This document shows, one piece after another, positions 7,342 through 15,751 of a stretch of 64,000 nucleotides of DNA. The notes below the pieces were generated by a model. It ran no database searches. It worked only from the letters and a program-made list of their open reading frames with translations, and was not told the origin of the DNA. Every line of letters begins with the position of its first letter. Position 1 is the first letter of the stretch. This DNA is from Chersky-840 sp035604715 (GTDB lineage Bacteria; Actinomycetota; Acidimicrobiia; Acidimicrobiales; UBA8190), in contig CAVSWP010000011.1 of NCBI GenBank assembly GCA_963731665.1, forward strand, positions 62,001 to 126,000. The letters are read 5' to 3'. The position numbers and the translations under genes were made by a program.

Positions 7342-9858
7342 CTAGTGGGCCACCTGTTTCGGGGGCACCACCCACAGGGGGGGCTCCTGGGTGAGGTGGG
7401 TCCGCAGGAAGATGTCGAGCTGGGTCGGGGACAGGGGCCGCCCGTAGAGGAATCCCTGGCCGGTGTCGCACTGCTCGGCCAGGAGCGGGTCCATCTGGCC
7501 TTCCTCTTCGATGCCCTCGGCGATGGTCTCGAGGCCGAGGGTCTTGCCGAACTGGACGAGGGTATGGATCAGCATGGAAGAATCGCGCGTGGTCGCCAGG
7601 GCGCTGATGAACGAGCGGTCGATCTTGAGGATGTCGACGGGGAACTGACGGAGATAGGCGAGCGACGAATACCCCGTCCCGAAGTCGTCGATGGCGATCC
7701 GGACCCCGATGCCCTTGAGGGCGATGAGGCGGTCGACCATGAGCGAGGTGTCGCTCATGATGGTCGTCTCGGTGACCTCGAGCACCAGCGCGGTCGCCTC
7801 GAAGCCCGACGCGCTCAGCGCGTCGCGGACATCGTCGACCAGCGAATCGGACTCGAGCTGGCGGGCCGACACGTTGACCGACATCGAGATGAGGTAGCCG
7901 GCGCTGTGCAGGGCGGCTCCCTGGCGGCACGCCTCCTGGAGCACCCAGCGGCCGAGGGGGACGATGAGCCCCGTCTCCTCGAGCAGGGGGAGGAAATGGT
8001 CGGGGGGGATGACCCGGCGGGTGGGGTGCTGCCAGCGCAACAGGGCTTCCACCCCGGTGGTGGTCCGGGATTCGATGTCGAAGATGGGCTGGTAGCGGAG
8101 GAAGAACTGGTCGGTCGCCACCGCACTGCGCAGTTCGTTCTCGAAGGCCAGACGGCTCTCGATGGCCTGGGGCATGTCCTGCCCGAACAGGGCGTAGCGA
8201 CCCCTGCCGGCCTCCTTGGCCTGGGCCAGGGCCACGGCGGCGTCGTGCAACAGCTGCTCGGCGTCGACACGGGGCCCGAAGGCGATGCCGATCGAGACCG
8301 ACACGGTGTAGGGCTCGGGATGGCCTTCACCGAGGTAGAAGGGCTGACGCAGCACGTCGAGGATCCGCTCGGCCACGAGCTCGGGCCCGGCCGCCAGTGA
8401 CGCCCCGTCGGTCAACACGATGAATTCGTCACCACCGACCCGCCCCACGGTGTCCGCCTCGCGCAAGACAGTGCGCAAGCGATCGGCGACGGCCTTCAAC
8501 AGCTCGTCGCCGGTCTGGTGTCCGTGGGTGTCGTTGAACTCCTTGAACCGGTCGAGCCCCAAGGTCAACGCGGCGGTCGGCAGCTGGCTGCGACGACTCC
8601 GGACCAACAGCTGTTCGGCGCGGTCCACAACGAGCGAGCGGTTGGGCAGCCCGGTGAGCACGTCGTGCAGCGCCATGTGCTGCAACTCGCCCGTCTGCAA
8701 GGCGGCCTCGACACGAGCGCGCCGTCGCGACATCACGAGGGAGCGCAACACGAAGAACATGATCAATGTGGCCAGGGCCAGAGCGCTCCCGACGGCCACG
8801 CCTTGGGTCCGGCCCGTCAACGTCCCGGATGTCGGCGCACCGCGCACCTTGACGACCCATCGCCCATCGGCGTTGGTCCGGACGGTGTCGACCATCCCTC
8901 CGGTCGAGTTGGTGGTGTCAGTGGTGGAGATGACCTCGGGCTTCGATCCGGCATTCACCCGGGTCAAGGTCACCTGCAGGTGGCTGTGGGCGCCCACGGC
9001 GCCGGCCAGGACCTGTCCGCTGTCGAAGATCCCGCCCACCCAGCCTTCCAGCGCGTTCTGACGTCCGGCCACCGTGGTCGGCGTGGGCCCCTCGTAGACC
9101 GGCGCCAGGACGACGACGGTCGAGCTGAACGCCTCGTCGAGGGCCTTGAGGATCTGGATGTCGGCGTTGCCGGGCGCGGTGCCGGCCTGGGTCTGGAAGC
9201 CGAGCACCCGACCTTCGTCGGCGCCCAGCATCTTGGTCACCTCGACCTTCCCGGTGGCACCGGACGACTCCAGCGCACCGTTCACCGAGGTGGAACACCA
9301 GTCGAGGCCGGGGGGAAGGGCGACGTCACCGGCGCTTTGCAGTGAGCTGCGCAAGGCGAGCAGTCGGGTGAGGCAGTAGGGCCCCGGCGACGACGCCGGG
9401 GTGAGCACGAAGGGCTCCCCGGCGGACAACGCGCTCGTGGGGTCGGTGCCGACCGCCAACCGGAAGAAGTACAACTGGCCGGCCGACACCTTCTCGATGT
9501 ACGTGATGCCGGTGGCGTCGGCGGGGCGCGACGTGGAAAGCGCCGAGAACCACGTTCCCAGCTGTGCATTGGTCAGATCGGGGTTCTGCTCGATCACGGC
9601 CCGGCTCGAGGTGGTCAGGTCGGTGTCGCGTTGCAGGGCCTTCGTGACCCGGGCGGCCACCTCCGATGCCTGCTGGTTGAACGACTGGTGGGCCTGTCGG
9701 TTCACGACGCGTGTCCACTGCCAGCCGGCCCCGGCGGCGGCACCCAGTCCGCCCACGAGGAACAGGGCCAGCAGCACTCGGGCCACCGCCCGGCGAGGGG
9801 GCGCCACCGGTCGCGGCCGCTCAGCGGCCTCGGAACCTTCGGACTCGGGAGCGCTCAT
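7342..9858 (-). CDS. CHASE-type sensor with GGDEF and EAL domains
   Basis: An 838-residue protein of cyclic di-GMP turnover. A first transmembrane helix (about 27-47) and a second (about 340-362) flank an extracytoplasmic domain resembling CHASE. GGDEF follows with the intact signature at 475-479 (RVGGDEF), then EAL with EALLRW at 604-609 and later DDFGTGYSSL. Both catalytic signatures are present, so it could make or break c-di-GMP. ATG 9858 (GGGGAG about 11 bases upstream) is preferred to in-frame starts at 9876 and 9894. No c-di-GMP riboswitch is seen near it. Confidence 0.88.
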   Translation of the reverse strand: MSAPESEGSEAAERPRPVAPPRRAVARVLLALFLVGGLGAAAGAGWQWTRVVNRQAHQSFNQQASEVAARVTKALQRDTDLTTSSRAVIEQNPDLTNAQLGTWFSALSTSRPADATGITYIEKVSAGQLYFFRLAVGTDPTSALSAGEPFVLTPASSPGPYCLTRLLALRSSLQSAGDVALPPGLDWCSTSVNGALESSGATGKVEVTKMLGADEGRVLGFQTQAGTAPGNADIQILKALDEAFSSTVVVLAPVYEGPTPTTVAGRQNALEGWVGGIFDSGQVLAGAVGAHSHLQVTLTRVNAGSKPEVISTTDTTNSTGGMVDTVRTNADGRWVVKVRGAPTSGTLTGRTQGVAVGSALALATLIMFFVLRSLVMSRRRARVEAALQTGELQHMALHDVLTGLPNRSLVVDRAEQLLVRSRRSQLPTAALTLGLDRFKEFNDTHGHQTGDELLKAVADRLRTVLREADTVGRVGGDEFIVLTDGASLAAGPELVAERILDVLRQPFYLGEGHPEPYTVSVSIGIAFGPRVDAEQLLHDAAVALAQAKEAGRGRYALFGQDMPQAIESRLAFENELRSAVATDQFFLRYQPIFDIESRTTTGVEALLRWQHPTRRVIPPDHFLPLLEETGLIVPLGRWVLQEACRQGAALHSAGYLISMSVNVSARQLESDSLVDDVRDALSASGFEATALVLEVTETTIMSDTSLMVDRLIALKGIGVRIAIDDFGTGYSSLAYLRQFPVDILKIDRSFISALATTRDSSMLIHTLVQFGKTLGLETIAEGIEEEGQMDPLLAEQCDTGQGFLYGRPLSPTQLDIFLRTHLTQEPPLWVVPPKQVAH

Positions 9859-10134
9859 TGCGCGACGTCTCCCCATGCCATCAAGCATCGGCACCGGTCC
9901 AGGCCGTCATTAGCCCAAAAGGACCGTTGTCCCCATTGGCCCCAAAGACCAGGTCAGATGCGCTTTCTTTTGAGAGCCTGCTGCGGTGCCGTCGGCGCCC
10001 TCGGCGATCGGGGACTATCCCGGTTTGGCATCGGCATCGGGGGCGCCGGACTTGAGATCCTGCCTGCGCCCAGGGCCCGAGGGCGGGGCGCAGTCTCTGC
10101 GGAAGCGCCGCAGTAACCGACGGCGGGTCCGCCG

Positions 10135-10140
10135 TAAACT
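10135..10140 (+). promoter_or_regulatory. -10 element of a likely leaderless promoter
   Basis: TAAACT ends exactly 6 bases before the ATG at 10147, which would put the transcription start at or next to the start codon. No clear -35 is visible. Confidence 0.45.
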
Positions 10141-10146
10141 CCGCGC

Positions 10147-10338
10147 ATGGAAGACGGAGAGCTGTCGAAGCGGCTGGCGGCCCTGGAGTTGGCCGTCGCC
10201 CACCTGACCGAGGCCGTCGAGGAGTTGGCCAACTCCCTCGACGGCGAGGCGGCGCCGTCGATCACGCGCATCCGGTCGCACCTGCGCGACGTCCGCGAGA
10301 ATTTCAACCAGGTGGCGCCGCGCCCCGGCGGGGCCTGA
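10147..10338 (+). CDS. small coiled-coil hypothetical protein (63 aa)
   Basis: A short helical protein with heptad-like spacing (RLAALELAVAHLTEAVEEL), probably a coiled coil. It has no ribosome site but has a -10-like TAAACT six bases before the ATG, fitting a leaderless mRNA. It lies 22 bases ahead of a small membrane protein on the same strand. No family is recognised. Confidence 0.55.
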   Translation: MEDGELSKRLAALELAVAHLTEAVEELANSLDGEAAPSITRIRSHLRDVRENFNQVAPRPGGA

Positions 10339-10360
10339 ACCGCCGGGCGTCGAAGTCACC

Positions 10361-10522
10361 ATGGGATGCTTCGTCGCCATCTTCCTGTTGCTGGCCGTGC
10401 TCTTCGCCGGCGTCGGCTTTGCCGTCCACCTGCTGTGGATCGTGGCGGTGGTCTTCTTCGTGTTCTGGTTGGCGGGGTTTGCCTTCGCCCGAGGACAGCG
10501 CCGGGGCCGACCGCGGCGCTGA
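10361..10522 (+). CDS. small hydrophobic membrane protein (53 aa)
   Basis: ATG 10361 starts a 53-residue protein with two hydrophobic segments (about 3-22 and 24-43, containing HLLWIVAVVFFVFWLAGF) and a very basic tail ending GRPRR. The composition resembles small Lmo0937-type hydrophobic proteins, but similarity at this size is weak. It probably shares a transcript with the upstream coiled-coil gene. Confidence 0.5.
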   Translation: MGCFVAIFLLLAVLFAGVGFAVHLLWIVAVVFFVFWLAGFAFARGQRRGRPRR

Positions 10523-10538
10523 GCGCCTGGCGCCGCGC

Positions 10539-11201
10539 CTAGGCGTAGATGTCGAGGGGTGCCTCGGGCCCGAGGGCCTTGGGGTCGGCGCGACCGGTGG
10601 CCACCAGGACGAACTCGAGGGCGTCCCCGGTGTGCGTGGTCCCACCCGGGCCCACGGACACCGGCTCGATCCCATCCAGGGCGAGCGTGGCCGGGCCCCA
10701 GCCCAGCTTTCCGAGCTCGAACGCCACGTGGTGGACGCTGGCGCGCAGTCCGGGCCCCCGCACCGACTCCCGGCCCAGTGCGGCCCGGATGTCATCGGCG
10801 TGGAGATAGGTGTCGTACCACAGCGCCTCGACGCCTTGGCCCAGCGTTCCGCCGTAGCCGCCGGGGGCGGGTGTCTCCCACGACGCGTCGTCGAAGGCGG
10901 CGCCGAGGTCGGACGCCAGCTTGGTCACCGACACCAACTCCTGGGCGAGCTCCGCCGGGTTGCGACCCTTGCGCTCGGCTACCTCGCGGGCCGTGGCCTC
11001 GGGCGATCCGAGCCCTTCCAACTGCCCCGACACCACGTCGGCCATGGAGCCGATGACGTGGGCGGCCACATCGGCGACCGCCCATCCTTGGCAACGGGTG
11101 GGCTGGGCCCACGCCGCCTCGTCGAGCGGGCCGATGAGCTCCCCGAAGGCTTCGAGCTCGGCCAACAGGCCCGGGACCACCTCGGTGCGGGACAGGGTCA
11201 T
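10539..11201 (-). CDS. DinB/MDMPI-type metal-binding domain protein
   Basis: A 220-residue protein with the signature of mycothiol-dependent maleylpyruvate isomerase-like proteins near the N-terminus (TRCQGWAVADVAAHVIG), where the His is a predicted metal ligand. A second His motif lies in YDTYLHADDIRAAL. Such proteins often use mycothiol or act in small-molecule detoxification; the substrate is unknown. ATG 11201 is set by GAGGAGG five bases upstream. It is divergent from the TetR gene at 11263 with only 61 bases between, so TetR control is likely. Confidence 0.82.
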   Translation of the reverse strand: MTLSRTEVVPGLLAELEAFGELIGPLDEAAWAQPTRCQGWAVADVAAHVIGSMADVVSGQLEGLGSPEATAREVAERKGRNPAELAQELVSVTKLASDLGAAFDDASWETPAPGGYGGTLGQGVEALWYDTYLHADDIRAALGRESVRGPGLRASVHHVAFELGKLGWGPATLALDGIEPVSVGPGGTTHTGDALEFVLVATGRADPKALGPEAPLDIYA

Positions 11202-11223
11202 CACTTCCTCCTCGGGAGAATCA

Positions 11224-11252
11224 CTTACATGCGGGTTACACGCCTTTATACT
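11224..11252 (+). promoter_or_regulatory. promoter of the TetR gene within a 61-base divergent region
   Basis: CTTACA (11224-11229) and TATACT (11247-11252) are separated by 17 bases. TTACA occurs twice (11225-11229 and 11236-11240), spaced 11 bases, and may be part of a repressor site shared with the leftward DinB-type gene. Confidence 0.45.
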
Positions 11253-11262
11253 GGGGAGGAGT

Positions 11263-11877
11263 ATGGTTGTCAACGAGGATCCCGGGCCGCAGCCGCGGCG
11301 TCGCACACAGGCCGAACGAAGAGCGGCGACACGCCTGGCCCTCCTCGACGCCGGTCGCGAGCTGTTCGCCGAGCGCGGCTTCGCCGGTGCCGGCCAGGAG
11401 GAGATCGTCGAACGGGCCGGGGTTACGCGCGGCGCGCTGGCACACCATTTCTCCACGAAGCAAGGGTTGTTCCGAGCCGTGGTCGAATCGGTGGAGACCG
11501 ATCTCACGGCGCGCATCGCCGAGGCCGCCATGCGCGGGGACGGCCCCATGGAGCATCTGCGACTCGGGTGCCTGGCGTTCCTCGACGCCGCGCTGGACCC
11601 GGCCGTGCGGCGCATCGTCCTGCTCGACGCCCCGGCTGTGCTCGGGTGGCAGGCCTGGCGCGAGATGGACACCACCTACGGTCTGGGTCTGGTGTCCGAG
11701 GCCCTGGAGCACTGCATGGAAGGCGGGTTCATGGCCCGGCGCCCGGTGCAACCCCTCGCCCACATCCTCCTGGCCGCATTGAACGAAGCAGCCATGCTGG
11801 TGGCCAACGCCGAGGACCCCACGTCCACGCGCGCCGTCGTCGGGAAAGAGGTCGAACACCTTCTGACCATGTTGTAA
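11263..11877 (+). CDS. TetR/AcrR family transcriptional regulator
   Basis: A 204-residue regulator. The N-terminal helix-turn-helix (about 20-65) reads LDAGRELFAERGFAGAGQEE then VTRGALAHHFSTKQGLF, the TetR_N pattern. The C-terminal ligand domain has no recognised effector. ATG 11263 is preceded by GGGGAGGA at 3-10 bases. It is divergent from the DinB-type gene, its probable target, and lies upstream of the SpeD-like unit. The first of three short direct repeats overlaps its stop codon. Confidence 0.9.
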   Translation: MVVNEDPGPQPRRRTQAERRAATRLALLDAGRELFAERGFAGAGQEEIVERAGVTRGALAHHFSTKQGLFRAVVESVETDLTARIAEAAMRGDGPMEHLRLGCLAFLDAALDPAVRRIVLLDAPAVLGWQAWREMDTTYGLGLVSEALEHCMEGGFMARRPVQPLAHILLAALNEAAMLVANAEDPTSTRAVVGKEVEHLLTML

Positions 11878-11915
11878 AGGGGCTGTTGTAGAGGGGCGCG
11901 ACGTTGGAAAGGGGC
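11871..11915 (+). repeat. three imperfect 13-base direct repeats
   Basis: GTTGTAAAGGGGC (11871-11883), GTTGTAGAGGGGC (11885-11897) and GTTGGAAAGGGGC (11903-11915) differ from each other at one or two positions. They begin inside the last codons of the TetR gene and precede the SpeD-like gene. They could be protein-binding sites or a local duplication. Confidence 0.6.
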
Positions 11916-11999
11916 GCCACCGCCCATGTGTAGGCGCGCTGCAGCCTCGAGCGCGGTGTTGCACCACCCATCACACCCACCACACTGGGCGCTGAGACG

Positions 12000-12012
12000 T
12001 CACTATAAGTGA
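12000..12012. promoter_or_regulatory. perfect short palindrome upstream of the SpeD-like gene
   Basis: TCACT-ATA-AGTGA is a perfect inverted repeat with 5-base arms. It lies about 16 bases upstream of the candidate -35 (TTGTTC, 12028-12033), a suitable place for an operator. Confidence 0.4.
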
Positions 12013-12027
12013 GAGGGCGAACGCCTC

Positions 12028-12057
12028 TTGTTCTGTTCCGGTCGCCATTCCTACGCT
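12028..12057 (+). promoter_or_regulatory. promoter of the SpeD-like gene, probably leaderless
   Basis: TTGTTC (12028-12033) and TACGCT (12052-12057) are 18 bases apart. The -10 ends 7 bases before the GTG at 12065, so the mRNA probably begins at the start codon. Confidence 0.5.
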
Positions 12058-12064
12058 TGATCGC

Positions 12065-12439
12065 GTGGGAACCAGGGAGATGGTGTTTGCCGGGCCGATG
12101 CCCGACCTGGCACCGACGATCTACCGCCAGCGCCTGGTCATCGAGGGTACGTGCGAGACACCGATCTCCGACGCCGCCATCAGGGAGTACCTGGTCGGCT
12201 TGTCCGAGGTGTGCGACATGGAGATCCTGCTCGACCCGGTGACACACCGGTCGGATCGATACGGGTGGGCGGGGTGGGTCCACTGGGAGGGATCGGGCGC
12301 CCATGTCTACGCGTGGGACAGGCCCGTGTTGTTCTTCAGCGTCGACGTCTACACGTGCAAGGTGTTCGGCGTGCGCCGAGCCGTCGAGTACACGCGGGCG
12401 TTCTTCGACGCAGGCCAGATCGTCGCCAAGGCAATCTGA
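12065..12439 (+). CDS. SpeD/SpeH-like pyruvoyl-dependent decarboxylase homologue
   Basis: A 124-residue protein with the bacterial AdoMet decarboxylase pattern. E75-G-S77-G-A-H80 corresponds to the E-S-H autocleavage region, and SVDVYTC (Cys98) corresponds to the AVDVFTC motif. Ser77 would become the pyruvoyl group. In canonical SpeH the Ser follows Glu directly and a catalytic His lies five residues on. Here a Gly is interposed and that His position is Tyr82. These changes argue for a substrate other than AdoMet; SpeD homologues that decarboxylate arginine or ornithine are known. The next gene starts two bases after the stop, so the products probably act together. Confidence 0.7.
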   Translation: MGTREMVFAGPMPDLAPTIYRQRLVIEGTCETPISDAAIREYLVGLSEVCDMEILLDPVTHRSDRYGWAGWVHWEGSGAHVYAWDRPVLFFSVDVYTCKVFGVRRAVEYTRAFFDAGQIVAKAI

Positions 12440-12441
12440 GG

Positions 12442-13284
12442 ATGCGCGCCGCCGTCGACACGGGCGACACGGCACTGCGACGACTGGCGCGCCAGGTGAG
12501 GGCGCCGGAGGCGACGGCGCCGTTGGGGGTGTATCTGTTTCACTCCGGTGACCCGGGCGCCGCCCTCGCCCGCCACGTGGAACGGGTGGTGTTCCTCGAG
12601 ACCTTCGGCAACACACCCGAGCTGCTGGCCAAGGAGTACGAGCCCTACGACGAGGCCAGCATGTTCATCTGCGTGGTCGATCACCTCCGCAGCCTCCCGG
12701 CGGGCACCATGCGGATCCTGGTCCCCTCCGAATCGGGGTTCAAGACGATCCACGACGCCGCGCCGGTGTGGGGCGAGAGCATCCAGACCATGGCCATGCG
12801 CACCGGGTTGGACATCGACCTCGCCCGGACGTGGGACATCGCCACCTTGGCCGTCGCCCCCGAGTACCGGGGCAAGGCCACCATGGGCCTCGTGAGCATG
12901 GGCCTCTACCAGGCCCTGGCGCTGGCCTCCCCGCGCTACGGGATCGACTGGCTCCTCGCCATTCTCGACGTCCCGGTGTTCCGCATGATCCGGTGGCAGC
13001 TGCGCATGCCCATGGCCGGCTTCCAGGGTGTGACGGCCCGGCCCTATCTGGGATCGCCGGCCAGCATGCCCGTGTGGTGCAACGTGGGTGACACCGATCG
13101 CCGCCTGGCGCAGTCCGATCCGGAGTTGCACGCGCTGTACTTCGGCGGCGTCGGGATGGAGCCTGCGGTCCGGCCCCTCGACCTCGACCCCAGTCTCGAC
13201 ACCAGTCTCGACCTCGACGCCCCCTACGAGACCGAGCCCTCGAGCACGTCCTCGGTCTGCTTCCACAGCGAGTTGACCACGTAG
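12442..13284 (+). CDS. GNAT-fold acyltransferase resembling AHL / N-acyl amino acid synthases
   Basis: A 280-residue protein. The first half has EYEPYDEAS and then GTMRILVPSESG, like the D-x-Y-D and G-x-x-R-L-x-P blocks of LuxI-type synthases. The second half has LAVAPEYRGKATMGLVSMGL, a GNAT acyl-CoA or acyl-ACP binding loop. The family cannot be fixed by eye; a FeeM-like N-acyltransferase is the other option. ATG 12442 follows the SpeD-like stop (TGAGGATG), so translation is coupled. The 3' end overlaps the convergent GGDEF-EAL gene by 61 bases. Inferred role: acylating the amine or acid handled by the SpeD-like enzyme. Confidence 0.6.
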   Translation: MRAAVDTGDTALRRLARQVRAPEATAPLGVYLFHSGDPGAALARHVERVVFLETFGNTPELLAKEYEPYDEASMFICVVDHLRSLPAGTMRILVPSESGFKTIHDAAPVWGESIQTMAMRTGLDIDLARTWDIATLAVAPEYRGKATMGLVSMGLYQALALASPRYGIDWLLAILDVPVFRMIRWQLRMPMAGFQGVTARPYLGSPASMPVWCNVGDTDRRLAQSDPELHALYFGGVGMEPAVRPLDLDPSLDTSLDLDAPYETEPSSTSSVCFHSELTT

Positions 13285-15614
13285 GGCAGCCCCTCGGCCC
13301 GCACCGGCCTCGAGTACAGGAAACCCTGGAGGGCGTCACACCCCAGGTCCATGAGGCGATGGGCCTGGCTCGTCGTCTCCACCCCTTCGGCGATGGTGGT
13401 GATGCCCAGGGCGTGGGCCATGGCGACCACCGCCGCGATCAGCGTCGCATCCGAGCTGTCGTCGTCCTCGAGGGTGTCCACAAAGGAGCGGTCGATCTTG
13501 AGGCTGGTGACCGGGAACCGCTTCAAGTAGGCCAGGGACGAGTACTCGGTCCCGAAGTCGTCGATCGCCAACCGCACGTCGAGTCCCCGCAGGGCACCGA
13601 GCACCGCCGCCGCCGCCAGGGGCTTGTCCATCACGACCGACTCGGTGAGCTCCAGGCACAACGCGCTGCCCTCGATGCCGTGGTGCACGAGCGCCTCGCC
13701 CACCCGCTGGACGAGCCGTTCGTCGTGCAGCTGGGCGCCCGAGATGTTGACGGCCACGTAGAGGTCCTCGAACCCCGTCGTCTGGTGGCGCCACGCGGCG
13801 AGCTGGCGCAAGGCCTCTTCGAGGACCCACTCCCCGATCCCCATGATCATCCCGCTCTCCTCGGCCAGGGGGATGAACTTGGCGGGTGGGATGATCCCCA
13901 GGGTGGGGTGGGCCCACCGGACGAGCGCCTCGACCCCCTCGATGGGCCCGTGGGGGATGCGCACGATCGGCTGGTACACGAGGTGGAGTTGGCGCAGCTC
14001 GACCGCCCGGCGCAGGTCGTACTCGAGCTCCACCCGCTCTGACACCTTGGTCCGCATGGACTCGTCGAACACCGCCACCGCGTCGCGGCCGGCGTCCTTG
14101 GCCTGGTACATGGCGGTGTCGGCGTCGCGCACCAGGACCTCGGCGTTGGCATCGGGATCGTCGCCCGACGCGAACGCCAGGCCGATGCTGGCCGACACGT
14201 AGAACTCCATGTCGTTGACGATGAACGGGGCCCGCAGGCTGAACCGCAGGCGGTTGGCGAGATCCAGGGCCTGGGACACGCTCACGACCTGGCCGAGGAC
14301 GACCATGAACTCGTCCCCGCCGATGCGCGTCACGAGGTCGTTGGGCCGGACGTGCTCGTCGAGCCGCCGCGCCACGGCCACCAGCAGCTCGTCGCCGTGG
14401 GTGTGCCCCAGGGTGTCGTTGACGAGCTTGAAGCGGTCGAGGTCGAGGAACAGCAGCGCCACATGGGTGTCGTCCACCGACGCCTGTTGGAGCACGCTCG
14501 TCAGGTGCTGGTGCATCATGCGGCGATTGGGCAACCCGGTCAGGCTGTCGTGCATGGCCTGATAGGCGAGGTTGGCCTCGGACCGCTCCGCGATGTGCAG
14601 CGCCTGGACGATGCGCAGGACGGCCGCCAGCGTCAACAGGATGATGATCATGAACAACGCCACCCGGTCCTGCACCGAGTCGGAGGGGTGCTGCAGGGTG
14701 ATGACCGCCGGAACGAGCAGGGCGATGGCGACCAGCACGATCCGTCCCGGGGAGGACGCCTGGGGACGGTTGCCGGCCGGTTCGGTCAGGGCGCGCATCG
14801 ACGGGTGCAGCGCCATGGTGCCGGCGGCCACGAAGGCGAGGCCGTAGGGGAGGTCCAGGAACCTCCCCGCCACCTTGACGAGATCGGCGTCGGCGAACAT
14901 GTACAGCGTGTCGCCGGCGAACATGCACGTCATGGTGGCCAGCAGGAACCAGTACGACGGCACGCGGTTCTGTTCGGGGCTGAAGGCGATGCGAACCGTC
15001 ACCACCACGAGGAAGATCGACATGGCGGGGTAGCAGGTGAGCACCAGCCGGGTGGCCAGGGGGGTATGGGCGTGGAACAGGACGGGGTCGATGACGTAGA
15101 CCCAGGCCACGGCGAGGATGGCCAGCGCCGCGATGAGGCCGTCGAGGATGACTCCGAAGTGACGTTGCCGACCGCGGTCGCGTGCCCGCGAGAACCCCAG
15201 CAGGCCGGCCGCCCCCAGGCCGTAGCCGGGAAGAGCCAGCAGGTCGGGGACGAGCGAGCGGCTGGCGGTGATGTTGCCCAGTGTGTGCAGGTCCGCCCGG
15301 AGGGCCCCTCCCACCAGGAAGAGCGCCATGGCGCCACCGATCGCCCACCACGGCCAGGCGAGCGCCGGGCGATGGTGCCGAACCGCCAGCGCCACAGCCG
15401 TCACCGTGGCGATGCCCAGCACGAACATGGCCGTCGACTCGAAGGATCCCAACAGGCCCGAAACGGCCAGGGCGACCAGCGCCAACCCTCCGGCCAGGAA
15501 CCACGCCCAGGGGGGCAGGCCGGCAGAGCCGCTCGCTCCCGGCTTGACGATTGCTTGGTGATCTTGGGAGCTCGCCCCGCCCGGCTTCACTCTGAGTGCC
15601 GACGCATGTGGCAT
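13224..15614 (-). CDS. membrane GGDEF-EAL protein (cyclic di-GMP turnover)
   Basis: A 796-residue protein with about eight or nine transmembrane helices in residues 35-330, an integral-membrane sensor region of unknown ligand. The GGDEF domain has its signature at 432-436 (RIGGDEF). The EAL domain has E562 in GVEALVRW and later DDFGTEYSSL, where the usual GT-G is GT-E. ATG 15614 has CAGGAT 8-9 bases upstream; a GTG at 15632 is the alternative. The minus-strand upstream region (15615-15751) is relatively AT-rich and contains TGTAAT, a fair -10. Confidence 0.85.
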   Translation of the reverse strand: MPHASALRVKPGGASSQDHQAIVKPGASGSAGLPPWAWFLAGGLALVALAVSGLLGSFESTAMFVLGIATVTAVALAVRHHRPALAWPWWAIGGAMALFLVGGALRADLHTLGNITASRSLVPDLLALPGYGLGAAGLLGFSRARDRGRQRHFGVILDGLIAALAILAVAWVYVIDPVLFHAHTPLATRLVLTCYPAMSIFLVVVTVRIAFSPEQNRVPSYWFLLATMTCMFAGDTLYMFADADLVKVAGRFLDLPYGLAFVAAGTMALHPSMRALTEPAGNRPQASSPGRIVLVAIALLVPAVITLQHPSDSVQDRVALFMIIILLTLAAVLRIVQALHIAERSEANLAYQAMHDSLTGLPNRRMMHQHLTSVLQQASVDDTHVALLFLDLDRFKLVNDTLGHTHGDELLVAVARRLDEHVRPNDLVTRIGGDEFMVVLGQVVSVSQALDLANRLRFSLRAPFIVNDMEFYVSASIGLAFASGDDPDANAEVLVRDADTAMYQAKDAGRDAVAVFDESMRTKVSERVELEYDLRRAVELRQLHLVYQPIVRIPHGPIEGVEALVRWAHPTLGIIPPAKFIPLAEESGMIMGIGEWVLEEALRQLAAWRHQTTGFEDLYVAVNISGAQLHDERLVQRVGEALVHHGIEGSALCLELTESVVMDKPLAAAAVLGALRGLDVRLAIDDFGTEYSSLAYLKRFPVTSLKIDRSFVDTLEDDDSSDATLIAAVVAMAHALGITTIAEGVETTSQAHRLMDLGCDALQGFLYSRPVRAEGLPYVVNSLWKQTEDVLEGSVS

Positions 15615-15751
15615 TAGTGAGATCCTGACCACATTCCGACAACATTACAAGGGCATCCCGCCCATTTCACCGCTTGTAGCAGCGTTAAAAACGTGCTCAG
15701 TGGTTTATTGGATTCGATCTACTCTCCCGTGCCCGCCAGGGCCGTCGCCGG

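Noticed and set aside
7342..15751. c-di-GMP riboswitch near the GGDEF-EAL genes
   Set aside because: I looked for GEMM-type conserved blocks upstream of both genes and nearby and saw none.
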